Shown here in pieces: positions 1 to 9,164 of a stretch of DNA of 64,000 nt. Source of the stretch: Acetobacteraceae bacterium (lineage in GTDB: Bacteria > Pseudomonadota > Alphaproteobacteria > Acetobacterales > Acetobacteraceae); the NCBI GenBank assembly GCA_030041255.1, contig JASHOF010000012.1:62001-126000 (forward strand), written 5' to 3'. Numbering within the stretch: the first letter of the stretch is position 1; every line of letters begins with the position of its first letter. A model generated the notes under the pieces. It was given only the letters and a program-made list of their open reading frames with translations. It was not told where the DNA came from and did not search any database. The position numbers were made by a program, and so were the translations under genes.

Positions 1-231
1 GTAGGCGTCCGGATCGACGCCGAGAGCGGAGCCGCCCCAATAGACGTGGGTGTGGAGATCGATCAGGCCGGGCACCACGAGGAGGCCGGCTGCGTCGCGG
101 CGCTCGGCGGCCGCGCCGAGATCGTGACCGAGGGCGGACACCTTGCCGTCCGAGAAGGCGATGTCGACGATGGCGTCGACGTTCTGCCCGGGGTCGATCA
201 CCCGTCCGCCCTGCAACACGAGATCATGCAT
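1..231 (-). CDS. Amidohydrolase/deacetylase family metallohydrolase, N-terminal part
   Basis: This is the first 77 codons of a gene that runs off the left edge. The start is ATG at 231, reading MHDLVLQGGRVIDPGQ, the usual beta-sandwich opening of amidohydrolases. The metal-binding strand follows around residues 57-65 as LIDLHTHVYWGG, supplying the HxH pair of the binuclear site. The HTHVYWG variant and the following GVDPDAY fit the dihydroorotase-like amidohydrolase/deacetylase group (COG3964 type) more than true dihydroorotase or hydantoinase. The substrate cannot be told from this fragment. It is divergent from the aminotransferase at 320, with 88 bp between the two starts that must hold both promoters. 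Confidence 0.8.
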   Translation of the reverse strand, partial: MHDLVLQGGRVIDPGQNVDAIVDIAFSDGKVSALGHDLGAAAERRDAAGLLVVPGLIDLHTHVYWGGSALGVDPDAY

Positions 232-319
232 AAGCCGGCCCTCCTCAGGCGCCTGCGAGTGGCGCATAGTGACAATCACCCGATTTCCCGCCGATGGCGT
301 CAAGGCCAGGATTGCAAAG

Positions 320-1714
320 ATGGATCAGCCGCTCGAGACCGTTCGCACCAACTCGCGAATCGTTGCCGAATATCGCGCCCGCACGGCGGGCTCCGCCGCG
401 CTGGCGAAGGAGGCGCTGGGGCTCCTGCCGAGCGGGATCGCCCATGACGGGCGACACATCGCGCCCTACGGCATCTATGTCGCGCGGGCGGAAGGGCCGC
501 GCAAATGGGATGTCGATGGCAACGGCTATGTCGATTACTTCGGCGGACACGGGGCGCTGCTGCTCGGCCATCGGCATCCGGAGGTGATGCGGGCGGTGGA
601 GGCAGCACTTGGCGCAGGCACGCATTTCGGCGCCAATCATCCGGGCGAGGTCAGGTGGGCGACGGCGATCCGGCGTCTCGTGCCGTATGTGGAGCGCGTG
701 CGATTCACATCGTCCGGCACCGAGGCGACACTGATGGCAGTGCGCCTGGCGCGCGCCTTCACCGGGCGGAACACGCTGGTGCGCTTCAAGGGCCATTTCC
801 ACGGCTGGCACGATCACATGACGTCGGGCTTTGCGAGCCATTTCGATGGCACGCCGACGGTGGGCGTGATCGAGGGTATTCCGGCGAAGGTGCGGCTCCT
901 GGAGGCGGGCGACGAGCGAACGCTCGAGGCGGCGTTCGCGGAGGATCGGGACCTCGCCGCGGCGATCATCGAGCCGACCGGGGCCTCGTTCGGGCAGGTA
1001 CCCGTGAGGCCCGAGTTCGTGCGGGCGCTGAGGCGGATCACGGAGCGGCACGGCGCGCTGTTGATCCTGGACGAGGTGGTCACGGGCTTCAGGGTTTCGC
1101 GCGGTGGCGCGGCGATGGCGTTCGGCGTGACGCCGGACCTGGTGAGCTATGCCAAGATCGTCGCCGGCGGGCTGCCGGGCGGGGCGGTGGCCGGGCGAGC
1201 AGATGTCCTGGATCGGCTCGACTTTGCGGCGATGGCGCGCGCGGGGCAGGAGAAGATCCAGCATCCCGGGACCTTCAATGCCAATCCGGTCTCTGCCGCG
1301 GCGGGGATCACCACGCTTGGAATCATTGCGGAGGGCGATGCGAATGAACGCGCCGATGCGACGGCAACCCAACTCAGGGAGGTGCTGAACGAGGTGTTCA
1401 CGGAGGCCCGTTGCGGCTGGGCGGCGTACGGAACGGGTTCCGGGTTTCACGTTTTCCTGAATGCGGCAGAGAGGCCGATCGATCCCAGGCGCTTCGATGC
1501 CGAGGCCATATCGGCAGAAGAACTCAAGCGGCAGCCGGCGAGGCTGGCGGAGCGGCTGAGGCTGGCGCTGCTCTTGAAGGGCGTGGACGTGAACGGGCGG
1601 ATCGGCGGGTTCGTTTCGGCAACGCATGGAGCGGCCGAGATTGCGGAGACCGCGGCGGCGTTCCGCGAGGCGATCCGCATGCTGCGCGCCGAGGGGGAGA
1701 TGGCGCGGGGCTGA
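320..1714 (+). CDS. Class III PLP-dependent aminotransferase, glutamate-1-semialdehyde aminotransferase-like
   Basis: A 464-residue fold-type I PLP enzyme. The frame is open further upstream, but ATG at 320 starts a normal N-terminus and the extension has no family features. Landmarks are the small-domain strand WDVDGNGYVDYFGGHG (about residue 60), the cofactor segment SSGTEATLMAVRLAR, the PLP-ring aspartate in LILDEVVTGFR, and the Schiff-base lysine in VSYAKIVAGGLPGGA. These match the glutamate-1-semialdehyde 2,1-aminomutase-like branch of class III. A haem role is not implied, because many catabolic paralogues share this architecture and the neighbours are an amidohydrolase and ABC transporters. 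A role in amino-acid or amine catabolism is inferred; the substrate is unknown. Confidence 0.85.
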   Translation: MDQPLETVRTNSRIVAEYRARTAGSAALAKEALGLLPSGIAHDGRHIAPYGIYVARAEGPRKWDVDGNGYVDYFGGHGALLLGHRHPEVMRAVEAALGAGTHFGANHPGEVRWATAIRRLVPYVERVRFTSSGTEATLMAVRLARAFTGRNTLVRFKGHFHGWHDHMTSGFASHFDGTPTVGVIEGIPAKVRLLEAGDERTLEAAFAEDRDLAAAIIEPTGASFGQVPVRPEFVRALRRITERHGALLILDEVVTGFRVSRGGAAMAFGVTPDLVSYAKIVAGGLPGGAVAGRADVLDRLDFAAMARAGQEKIQHPGTFNANPVSAAAGITTLGIIAEGDANERADATATQLREVLNEVFTEARCGWAAYGTGSGFHVFLNAAERPIDPRRFDAEAISAEELKRQPARLAERLRLALLLKGVDVNGRIGGFVSATHGAAEIAETAAAFREAIRMLRAEGEMARG

Positions 1715-1842
1715 GGCGCGGCCATGCCAGGGTCCGATTGGCGTCGTACCGTTACCCATACCACATCTCGTGTCCCAACCAGAACCAGCCTCAACATATC
1801 GGTCCCGAGGAATCAGTGCGCTTGCCGGGGCAGGAGTGGTTG

Positions 1843-1850
1843 TGGTACCA
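1843..1850. promoter_or_regulatory. Palindrome TGGTACCA, candidate operator
   Basis: A perfect 8-bp palindrome lies 45 bp upstream of the binding-protein start, in the 180-bp gap after the aminotransferase. GntR- and LacI-type regulators often use short palindromes of this kind. No regulator gene is adjacent and symmetry does not extend further, so this is only a candidate. Confidence 0.2.
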
Positions 1851-1894
1851 TTTTTGCGTACTAAAGACGTGAACCCATCGGGAGGGGCGAGCAG

Positions 1895-3271
1895 ATGTCC
1901 GAAAGAAAGGAACAGGAATTCGTCCTGCAGCAGGACGCGCGGCGGCAGTTGCAGCAGGGCAGAATCGACAGGCGCGAATTCCTGACGCGAAGCCTGCTGA
2001 CCAGTCTCGGGCTCGCTGGCGTCGGCGCTGTCGCGAGCGGTGGCTTCGAAGCGGCCTACGCCAAGGACCGGCCGCTGACCCCGACATTCTACGAGTGGAT
2101 CCCGGATCTGCATCCCGAGATCAAAGCCGTCAACGCCAGGTTCCCCGGGATCAACTACGAGATCGCCCCGGTGCAAGGCTTCGGCATCCAGCGCTTCGTC
2201 GCAGAGGCCAAGAACAAGCAGAGCACATGGGACGTCTATGTCGGGATGACGCCGTTCGTCGAAATGTCGTCGCTGATCGCGGCCGGCGTCATCGAACCAT
2301 GGGACAAATATATCCCAAAGGAGGTGCTGGACGACATCATTCCGTCGATCCGGAGAGAATGCACGGTCGATGGCAAACTCTATAGCTGGCCGTTCCTGCT
2401 GGACGTAACGGGAATGGCATGGCACTCCGGCCTGACGACGAAGGCGGGCCTGCCGGACAGCGCGCCGGTCACCTGGAACGATTACCTCGCCGACTCCGCC
2501 AAGGTGATCAAATCCGGCGCCGCACCCTTCGGTTGCACCTTCGATTCGCACGGCTGGCGGTCGCTTGCGCCATTCACGTACAGCATGAGTACCAACTGCT
2601 ACACGAAGGACGGGTTGTTCGACTTCACCAGCGATCCTGCCATCGCGGCGCTGGAGCTGATGAAGAAGATGATGCCTCTCGCGGATCCCGACATCCTGCT
2701 TGAAGGCACGACGGACGCCGGTGTCAACGGCACGCCGGACGAGGTCACGTTCGCCGCCCAGCGCGCCGCCTACTACTGCAAATACTTCAACGCTCCGCTG
2801 CGCATGGCACACTATTGGCCGGATCCCAAGCTGCTTCATCTCGGCCGATTGCCGAAATTCGCCAAAGGAGAAGGCTCGACGGTGTTCTGGACGACCGGCT
2901 GCGCGCTGTTCACATACGGCCAGAACAGGGACAAGGCGGCGGAATATATTCGCACACTGACCTATGACATGCCGCTCTGGAAGGACTCGATCGCCGGCAC
3001 CAAGACCAACCATGCGGGCCAGTTGCCGCCCTACCAGTCAATCTACACCAAGTGGAACCAAGAGAAGCCGGCGTGGATGCCATCGTTCGTGGCCCTGATC
3101 CGCGAGCAGCTCGACATTGCGAAGGCGATCGAGAACAACATCTTTGGCCTGCAGCAATTCGTCATCGGCAAGCCGATCTGGGAAACCTACCTCAAAGGGC
3201 AGGAACCGAATCCGAAGGTCGCGATGCAAAAGGTCATGGCCGCGGTTCGTGCCGAGATGAAGCGCGGCTGA
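1895..3271 (+). CDS. Carbohydrate-type ABC transporter substrate-binding protein, Tat signal
   Basis: A 458-residue extracellular solute-binding protein of the family 1 (UgpB/MalE-like) type. ATG at 1895 is preceded by a strong GGGAGGGG ribosome site. After about 20 polar residues comes a twin-arginine motif, DRREFLTRSL, and a hydrophobic stretch ending near AAYA, so export by Tat is predicted. The mature part has the two-lobe binding-protein pattern with many aromatic residues. Two MalF/MalG-type permeases follow, supporting uptake of a sugar, polyol or glycerophosphodiester. The ligand is not deducible. A stable hairpin follows the stop codon and probably keeps expression of this gene above that of the permeases. 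Confidence 0.88.
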   Translation: MSERKEQEFVLQQDARRQLQQGRIDRREFLTRSLLTSLGLAGVGAVASGGFEAAYAKDRPLTPTFYEWIPDLHPEIKAVNARFPGINYEIAPVQGFGIQRFVAEAKNKQSTWDVYVGMTPFVEMSSLIAAGVIEPWDKYIPKEVLDDIIPSIRRECTVDGKLYSWPFLLDVTGMAWHSGLTTKAGLPDSAPVTWNDYLADSAKVIKSGAAPFGCTFDSHGWRSLAPFTYSMSTNCYTKDGLFDFTSDPAIAALELMKKMMPLADPDILLEGTTDAGVNGTPDEVTFAAQRAAYYCKYFNAPLRMAHYWPDPKLLHLGRLPKFAKGEGSTVFWTTGCALFTYGQNRDKAAEYIRTLTYDMPLWKDSIAGTKTNHAGQLPPYQSIYTKWNQEKPAWMPSFVALIREQLDIAKAIENNIFGLQQFVIGKPIWETYLKGQEPNPKVAMQKVMAAVRAEMKRG

Positions 3272-3281
3272 GCGTGCATGA

Positions 3282-3320
3282 CGTGAGGGCCGGCGCGGAT
3301 TGCCGCCGCCGGCACTCGCG
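3282..3320 (+). other. Intercistronic hairpin between binding protein and permease
   Basis: The arms at 3282-3295 and 3307-3320 pair over 14 positions with one G-A mismatch and one G-U pair, leaving an 11-nt loop. There is no T-run, so it is not a simple terminator. A second small stem with a TTCG tetraloop lies at 3319-3330 and overlaps its right arm. Placement just after the binding-protein stop suits a 3' mRNA stabiliser or partial attenuator, as known for malE-malF type operons. Confidence 0.55.
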
Positions 3321-3454
3321 CCTTCGGGCGAGCCTGGCCGGGAGGTGGCGCGATCCCGCTTGCACGGCCCGAGGGGTGCTGGAAGCGGGATGGGCAATGC
3401 GCGCGTCTGGTCGCGTGCCTCCGATCCGATGAGACGTTTCGCGTGCGCTAACCG

Positions 3455-4435
3455 GTGAACGAGCGCATGGCAGAAACGATCGCATCCAGCGAAATCGGCT
3501 TCAGCCGAAGGTGGCCTGGCAGGCGGCCGAGCCTGCATCTGGCGCTGCTGCGGCAGCGGGCCGGGGCCTGGCTGTTCCTGCTTCCCGCACTCGTCTTCTT
3601 CATCGGCTATCAGGTCTATCCGATCATCCGCGTCATCTGGATCAGTTTCACCGACTACCAGTTCCTCAGCACCAAGCCAGCGCACTGGATCTGGTTCGCC
3701 AATTATGCCCAAGCGCTGCGCGACCCGCTAATGTGGGAAAGCCTGTGGCGCGCGGCCCTGTTCACCATCATGTTTCTGCCCGGCGCGATCGCGCTGCCGC
3801 TGCTGCTCGCCGTTCTGGTGGACCGCGTAACGAATGCGCGCCTGGCAACGCTCTACCGGCTCGTACTGCTGATCCCGGCCGCCATTCCCAGCACGCTCGT
3901 CTTCGTACTCTGGAAGTGGATGTACAACTTCCAGACCGGCCCGATCAATCATCTGCTTGTCAATAACCTCGGCCTGTTCACCTTTCGCAACGCGCCGGAA
4001 TGGCTGGGCGGCACGCCGCTGACCCTGCCCTCGATCGCGATCATGGAGGTGTGGTGGGGCCTCGGTTACCACACAATCTTCTTCCTGGCCGGCCTTGCAG
4101 CGATCCCCAAGGACCTGCCGGAGGCCGCCCGCATCGACGGCGCGAACGAGTGGCAGGTTTTCTGGCACATCATCCGGCCGCGCCTGGCGCCGATCATGAT
4201 GATCCTGGTCGTCCTGCGCTTCGGCACGGCGATGGCGGTGATCGACGAGTACCTGATCTTCGGCGGCTTCAATCGCCAGTCGCCGACCTATACCTGGACG
4301 ATGTTCATGTACGACGAGGCGTTCCGGGAGGGCCTGTGGCGCCAGGGCTTCGCCGCCGCGATCGGCATGATCGGCGCGATTGCGATGATGATCGTCATGC
4401 TGATGCTGCTTCGCATGTTCCGGCCGAGGGACTGA
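3455..4435 (+). CDS. ABC transporter permease, MalF/UgpA type
   Basis: A 326-residue inner-membrane permease with six hydrophobic segments; the first is near residues 35-55 (WLFLLPALVFFIGY). The cytoplasmic EAA loop is seen in LPEAARIDGANEWQVFWHI, which docks on the ATPase. The start used is GTG at 3455; ATG at 3467 is an in-frame alternative four codons on. It is separated by 183 bp from the binding protein and by 12 bp from the next permease. No ATP-binding gene of the MsmK/UgpC type is seen in this cluster, so a shared ATPase from elsewhere is inferred. Confidence 0.88.
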   Translation: MNERMAETIASSEIGFSRRWPGRRPSLHLALLRQRAGAWLFLLPALVFFIGYQVYPIIRVIWISFTDYQFLSTKPAHWIWFANYAQALRDPLMWESLWRAALFTIMFLPGAIALPLLLAVLVDRVTNARLATLYRLVLLIPAAIPSTLVFVLWKWMYNFQTGPINHLLVNNLGLFTFRNAPEWLGGTPLTLPSIAIMEVWWGLGYHTIFFLAGLAAIPKDLPEAARIDGANEWQVFWHIIRPRLAPIMMILVVLRFGTAMAVIDEYLIFGGFNRQSPTYTWTMFMYDEAFREGLWRQGFAAAIGMIGAIAMMIVMLMLLRMFRPRD

Positions 4436-4447
4436 GGGGACGCCGAC

Positions 4448-5341
4448 ATGTCAACGGCACTCGAGGCTGTTCCCTACGACACGACGCTGGCGCGACTGCG
4501 GCGCCGCCGGCCCGGCCGCAACAGGGGGGCGATCGTCCGCCATGCGGTGATCATCCTTTTCATGGCGATCATCCTGTTGCCGCTCGCGTGGGTGCTCATC
4601 ATGTCGGTCAAATCGCTGCCGGATGCGATGAGCGGCGCCTTCTGGCCGACACAGTTCGACTTCACCCATTACGGCTATGTCCTGCACAACATCGCCACGC
4701 TGCCGATCAACCTGTTCAACAGCATCTACGTCACCACCAGCACCGTCATCATCACGTCGATCTGCGCGGTGCTTGCCGGCTATGCGCTCGTGCATCTCAG
4801 ACCGCGCGGCGGCGGAGCGCTGGTCGCGATTCTGCTGATGTCCCTCTATTTCCCGGTCCGCGTCGTCTCGCTGATCGCCGTCTACCAGATTCAGAATTTC
4901 CTCGGCCTGATCAACAGCACCAGCGGCCTGATCCTGCCTTACGTCACGCTCAACCTCGCGATCAGCGTGCTGATCATGCGCAGCATGTTCCAGCTCGTGC
5001 CGCGCGAGCTGATCGAGGCGGCGACGATCGACGGCGCCGGCCCCTGGCGCACGCTCTGGACGGTCGGCCTGCCGATGGTGCGCAACGGCCTGGTCGTTAT
5101 CTTCATCGTCAATTTCGTCACCGCCTGGGGCGAGTACCTGCTCTGCATGACACTGACGAACGATCAGGTGAGACGGACGATGCCGGTGGTCCTCGCGAGC
5201 GTCGAGGGCGGTCTCGGCGAATGGTCCTGGCCAAATCTAGCCGCCGTCTACGTCATCGTGGTCGCCCCCGCCGTCATTGCGTTCTGCTTTGCGCAGAAGC
5301 TGTTCTTCAAGGGACTGAACGAGGGCGCGCTGAAAGGCTGA
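4448..5341 (+). CDS. ABC transporter permease, MalG/UgpE type
   Basis: A 297-residue partner permease of the carbohydrate uptake (CUT1) group. A short cytoplasmic N-terminus rich in arginine precedes the first membrane span (VIILFMAIILLPLAWVLIM). The EAA loop reads LIEAATIDGAGPWRTLWTV, a clear match to the family. The C-terminus ends with the usual KLFFKGLNEGALKG, matching the typical MalG ending. It is the last gene of the plus-strand operon; 42 bp later the convergent dipeptide transporter genes end on the other strand. Confidence 0.88.
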   Translation: MSTALEAVPYDTTLARLRRRRPGRNRGAIVRHAVIILFMAIILLPLAWVLIMSVKSLPDAMSGAFWPTQFDFTHYGYVLHNIATLPINLFNSIYVTTSTVIITSICAVLAGYALVHLRPRGGGALVAILLMSLYFPVRVVSLIAVYQIQNFLGLINSTSGLILPYVTLNLAISVLIMRSMFQLVPRELIEAATIDGAGPWRTLWTVGLPMVRNGLVVIFIVNFVTAWGEYLLCMTLTNDQVRRTMPVVLASVEGGLGEWSWPNLAAVYVIVVAPAVIAFCFAQKLFFKGLNEGALKG

Positions 5342-5383
5342 GTGCCACGGGACGCATGGCCGCATCCTGGCAGGAGTGGTGGG

Positions 5384-6352
5384 TCAGGTGCGGAGGTGGC
5401 AGGCGGCGAGGCGGCCGTCGGAGAGCGGGCGGAGAGCGGGAAGCTCGGTGCGGCAGCGGGCGATCGCGTACGGGCAGCGGGGGTGGAAGGCACAGCCGGA
5501 GGGCGGGTTGATAGGACTTGGCACCTCGCCTTCGATGACCGGGCGATTGCTGCGCGCGCGCGGATCGGGAAGCGGCGCGGCGGCCAGCAGCGCCTCGGTA
5601 TAGGGATGCTGCGGCGAAGCGAAGAGGGCGGCGCGGTCGGCCAGTTCGACGATGCGGCCGAGATACATCACCGCGACGCGGCTCGCGATATGCTCGACGA
5701 CACCGAGATCGTGCGAGATGAAGAGATAGGCGAGACCGTATTGCCTCTGGAGATCGAGCAGCAGGTTGAGGACCTGCGCCTGCACGGAGACATCGAGTGC
5801 GCTGGTCGGCTCGTCGGCGATGATCAGTACCGGGCGGAGCGAGAGCGCGCGGGCGATGCCGAGGCGCTGGCGCTGGCCGCCCGAGAACTCGAAGGAGTGC
5901 TTGTCCAGCATGTCGGGGCGGAGGCCGACGCGCACGAAAAGCTCTGCGGCGCGTTGGCGGCGGGCCGAGCGGGAGAGGGGTTCGTAGTTCTCGATCGATT
6001 CCGTTACGATCTGTTCGGCCGAAAGGCGCGGGTTGAGCGAGGCGGAGGGATCCTGGAACACCATCTGGGCGCGCCTCCGCAAGGGACGCATGGCGGCGGG
6101 GCCGAGTGTGGTGACGTCGGTGCCTTCGATCAGGATCTGGCCGGAAGAGGGTTCGATCAGGCGGAGGATCAGCTTACCGACGGTCGATTTGCCGCAGCCC
6201 GATTCGCCGACCACGCACAGCGTTTCGCCCGCGGCGAGCATGAAGGAGACATCTTCGACCGCGTGCACGGAGGCTGCGGTGCGGCCCAGGATTCCGCCCA
6301 GGATCGGGAAGCGCTTGGTGAGGTTGCGCACCTCGAGCACCGGCTGCGTCAT
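5384..6352 (-). CDS. Dipeptide/oligopeptide ABC transporter ATP-binding protein, OppF/DppF type
   Basis: A 322-residue ATPase; the start is the ATG at 6352, which overlaps the upstream ATPase stop by 4 bp. Walker A is GESGCGKST, the Q-loop lies in [11 protein letters not shown], the signature is [15 protein letters not shown] and Walker B runs into DEPTSALD. The C-terminal oligopeptide transporter extension holds the cysteine-rich segment [14 protein letters not shown], which in this family can bind a 4Fe-4S cluster. It is the last gene of the minus-strand operon that begins with the MlrC-type peptidase. Confidence 0.92.
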   Translation of the reverse strand: MTQPVLEVRNLTKRFPILGGILGRTAASVHAVEDVSFMLAAGETLCVVGESGCGKSTVGKLILRLIEPSSGQILIEGTDVTTLGPAAMRPLRRRAQMVFQDPSASLNPRLSAEQIVTESIENYEPLSRSARRQRAAELFVRVGLRPDMLDKHSFEFSGGQRQRLGIARALSLRPVLIIADEPTSALDVSVQAQVLNLLLDLQRQYGLAYLFISHDLGVVEHIASRVAVMYLGRIVELADRAALFASPQHPYTEALLAAAPLPDPRARSNRPVIEGEVPSPINPPSGCAFHPRCPYAIARCRTELPALRPLSDGRLAACHLRT

Positions 6353-7335
6353 GGCGCGATCTCGCCGGCGCGGAAGCAGGCGGCGCGATGGCCGTCGGCG
6401 AGGTTCTGCATCGGAGGTGCTGCGATACGGCAACGATCGATCGCCATCGGACAACGGGGCGCGAAGGCGCAGCCCGTGATCGGTTCGCGGAGAGAGGGGA
6501 CGACACCTGGAATTTCGGCGAGGCGGCGGCACCCGCTGGCGCGGTGCGGAATCGAAGCGAGCAGGCCGCGTGTGTAGGGATGGGCCGGGCGGTCGAAGAG
6601 CTCGAGGACGGGTGCTTCCTCGACGGTGCGGCCGGCGTACATCACGATCACGCGCTGGCAGGTTTCGGCGACCACACCGAGATCATGGGTGATCAGCATG
6701 ACGGCGGCGCCGATGCGTTCCTTGAGTTCCAGCATCAGGCGGAGGATCTGCGCCTGGATGGTGACGTCGAGGGCCGTGGTGGGTTCGTCGGCGATCAGGA
6801 GTTTCGGGTTGCAGGCGAGCGCCATGGCGATCATGGCGCGCTGGCGCATGCCGCCGGAAAACTGGTGCGGATAGTCGGCAAGGCGGCGTGGCGCATCGGG
6901 AATGCGGACGAGCCTGAGTGTCTCGGCGGCGCGTGCACGGGCGGCGGAGCGGGAAAGCTTCTGATGGATACGCACGGCTTCGGCGATCTGCGAGCCGATG
7001 GTGTGCACGGGATTGAGGCTCGTCATCGGCTCCTGGAAGATCATGGCGATGCGGTTGCCGCGGATCTCGCGCATCTCGGGTTCGGTGAGCGGCACGAGAT
7101 CGCGGCCTTCGAAGCGGATATGGCCTGCGATGATGCGCGCGCCCTTGCGCGGCAGCAGGCGGAGAATGGAGAGCGCGGTGACGCTCTTGCCGCAGCCGGA
7201 TTCGCCGACGATGCCGAGCGTTTCGCCGGGGGCGATCGAGAAGGAAACGCCGTCCACCGCGCGCACGGTGCCTTCGGCGGTGAAGAAGTGGGTGTGCAGA
7301 TCCTCGACCGTGAGCAGCGGCGGGGGCTGGCTCAT
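6349..7335 (-). CDS. Dipeptide/oligopeptide ABC transporter ATP-binding protein, OppD/DppD type
   Basis: A 328-residue ATPase that pairs with the OppF-type subunit downstream. Motifs in order are Walker [11 protein letters not shown]-loop [11 protein letters not shown], signature [15 protein letters not shown], and Walker B with DEPTTALD. The C-terminal [14 protein letters not shown] segment is the family's cysteine motif. Its start overlaps the DppC-type permease stop by 4 bp (7332-7335), and its end overlaps the next ATPase start by 4 bp, so translation is probably coupled through the operon. Confidence 0.92.
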   Translation of the reverse strand: MSQPPPLLTVEDLHTHFFTAEGTVRAVDGVSFSIAPGETLGIVGESGCGKSVTALSILRLLPRKGARIIAGHIRFEGRDLVPLTEPEMREIRGNRIAMIFQEPMTSLNPVHTIGSQIAEAVRIHQKLSRSAARARAAETLRLVRIPDAPRRLADYPHQFSGGMRQRAMIAMALACNPKLLIADEPTTALDVTIQAQILRLMLELKERIGAAVMLITHDLGVVAETCQRVIVMYAGRTVEEAPVLELFDRPAHPYTRGLLASIPHRASGCRRLAEIPGVVPSLREPITGCAFAPRCPMAIDRCRIAAPPMQNLADGHRAACFRAGEIAP

Positions 7336-8198
7336 AGGCTGCGGGCAAGCCGGGGATCGAGGCGATCGCGCAGGCCATCGCCGAGCAGGTTCACGGCGAG
7401 AACGAGAACGGCGAGGGCGACGCCCGGAAAGAAAATGTTCCAGGGGGCGAGGCCGAGATAAAGCTGCGAAGAGGCGATCATGTTGCCCCAGGTCGGGATC
7501 GAGGGCGGCACGCCGGCACCAAGGAAGGAGAGTGCGGCCTCGACCAGGATCGCCGAGGCACAGACGTAAGTGCCCTGCACGGTGAGGGGCGCAAAGGTTG
7601 CGGGCAGGATATGGCGGAGCAGGACTTTCCGTGTGCGCGCGCCGCCGGCGACGGCAGCCTCGACGAAGGGCTGTTCGCGGGCGCTGAGCACGATCGCGCG
7701 CACGAGGCGCACTTCGCGCGGCATCTCGGGGAGCAGGATGGCGATGATGACGATGGGCACGCCGCCGTTTGTCAGGGCGACGAGGGCGATGGCGAGCAGG
7801 ATGGAGGGAATCGACATCAGCCCGTCCATCACGCGCATGACGAGAGCGTCGAAGCGGCGATAGTAGCCGGCGGGCAGGCCGATCAGGATGCCGAGCGCGA
7901 CCGCGAGGATGGCCACTGAAAGGCCGATGGCGAGCGAAATCCGGCCGCCGAAAACAGTGCGGGCGAAGACGTCGCGGCCGAGGCTGTCGGTGCCGAACCA
8001 GTGCACGGCGGATGGCGCCTCGAGCCGGATCATCGGGTTCATGGAATTCGGATTGCCGGCGAAGAGAGGTGCAAACGCGGCGGCGAGGATCATCAGCAGG
8101 ATGACGGTGCCGCCAAGGCTGATGCGGCGGTTCTGCGCAAGGAAGGAAGAGACGCCGCGGCGACGGACGGGGCCGGCGGGGATGGCAAGGTCGGACAC
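7332..8198 (-). CDS. Dipeptide-type ABC transporter permease, DppC/OppC type
   Basis: A 288-residue permease. A cytoplasmic N-terminus leads to the first membrane span near residues 30-50, followed by the family stretch [18 protein letters not shown], which marks the DppC/OppC branch. Further spans and the inner loop around [22 protein letters not shown] are as expected. It lies 4 bp after the DppB-type gene and overlaps the first ATPase gene by 4 bp. Confidence 0.92.
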   Translation of the reverse strand: MSDLAIPAGPVRRRGVSSFLAQNRRISLGGTVILLMILAAAFAPLFAGNPNSMNPMIRLEAPSAVHWFGTDSLGRDVFARTVFGGRISLAIGLSVAILAVALGILIGLPAGYYRRFDALVMRVMDGLMSIPSILLAIALVALTNGGVPIVIIAILLPEMPREVRLVRAIVLSAREQPFVEAAVAGGARTRKVLLRHILPATFAPLTVQGTYVCASAILVEAALSFLGAGVPPSIPTWGNMIASSQLYLGLAPWNIFFPGVALAVLVLAVNLLGDGLRDRLDPRLARSL

Positions 8199-8202
8199 GG
8201 TT

Positions 8203-9144
8203 TCAGTACCGCACGCGCGGGTCGATCAGCGTGTAGGTGAGATCGACGAGCAGATTGATGATCACGTAGGCGCCGGAGAAGATCACCATCACGCCCTGGA
8301 TGATGGGATAGTCGCGATTGGTGATGGCATCGACGGCGAGCCGCCCGATGCCGGGGATGTTGAAGACGGTCTCGGTGACGACGACGCCGCTGACGAGAAG
8401 TGCGACGCCGATGCCGATGACGGTCACGATCGGGACGCCGGCGTTTTTCAGCGCATGGCGGAATAGGATGGCCTCGGTGGAGGCGCCTTTGGCGCGGGCG
8501 GTGCGGATGTAATCCTCGGCCAGCACCTCCAGCATGCTGGCGCGGGTAATGCGCGCGATCAGCGCGACATAGGCGAGGCCGAGCGCGATGGTGGGCAGGA
8601 TCAGATGCGAGAGCCAGGGCCAGAGCCCGTGCGAGAGCGGCACGTAGCCCTGGACAGGAAGCCAGCGCAGGCGGATCGAGAAGAAGTAGATCAGGAAGTA
8701 GCCGACTACGAACACCGGCGTGGAGAAACCGAGAGCGGCGAAGCCCATCAGCGATCCGTCGAGGACGCCGCCGGCGCGCCAGGCAGCGAACACACCGGCA
8801 GCCACGGCGACGATGACGGCGAAGGCGATGGTGAGAACGGTGAGCGAAAGGGTGGCCGGGACGCGCTGGCCGATCAAGGTGATGACCGGTGTGTCCGAGA
8901 AAATGGAGATGCCGAAATTGCCGTGCAGGAGGTGCCAGAACCAGCGGACGAACTGCACGGAGAGCGGGTCGGCGAGGCCAAGCTGTTGGCGGATCGAGGC
9001 GATCTCGGCCGGGGTTGCATTGTCTCCGGCGATGATCGCCGCCGGATCGCCAGGTGCGATGTGCAGGAGGGCGAAGACGAAGATGCCGACCAGCAGCATC
9101 ACGACAACGGTCGAGCCGAGACGGCGGAGAGTATATGCGGCCAT
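8203..9144 (-). CDS. Dipeptide-type ABC transporter permease, DppB/OppB type
   Basis: A 313-residue permease with the typical opening RRLGSTVVVMLLVGIFVFAL and the periplasmic loop containing LGLADPLSVQFVRWF. The coupling loop YIRTARAKGASTEAILFRH is the standard DppB signature. It follows the binding protein by 20 bp and precedes the DppC-type gene by 4 bp, so the two permeases form one membrane unit. Confidence 0.92.
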   Translation of the reverse strand: MAAYTLRRLGSTVVVMLLVGIFVFALLHIAPGDPAAIIAGDNATPAEIASIRQQLGLADPLSVQFVRWFWHLLHGNFGISIFSDTPVITLIGQRVPATLSLTVLTIAFAVIVAVAAGVFAAWRAGGVLDGSLMGFAALGFSTPVFVVGYFLIYFFSIRLRWLPVQGYVPLSHGLWPWLSHLILPTIALGLAYVALIARITRASMLEVLAEDYIRTARAKGASTEAILFRHALKNAGVPIVTVIGIGVALLVSGVVVTETVFNIPGIGRLAVDAITNRDYPIIQGVMVIFSGAYVIINLLVDLTYTLIDPRVRY

Positions 9145-9164
9145 CCGCCGTCAGCCCGAATGTG

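Noticed and set aside
320-1714. The class III aminotransferase as a taurine:pyruvate aminotransferase for the Xsc pathway
   Set aside because: Its motifs fit the glutamate-1-semialdehyde aminotransferase-like branch and it lies 20 kb from the sulfonate region beside unrelated transporters.
245-3013. A 922-codon minus-strand open frame opposite the aminotransferase and binding-protein genes
   Set aside because: Low-complexity antisense composition with no family features; the plus-strand genes are convincing.
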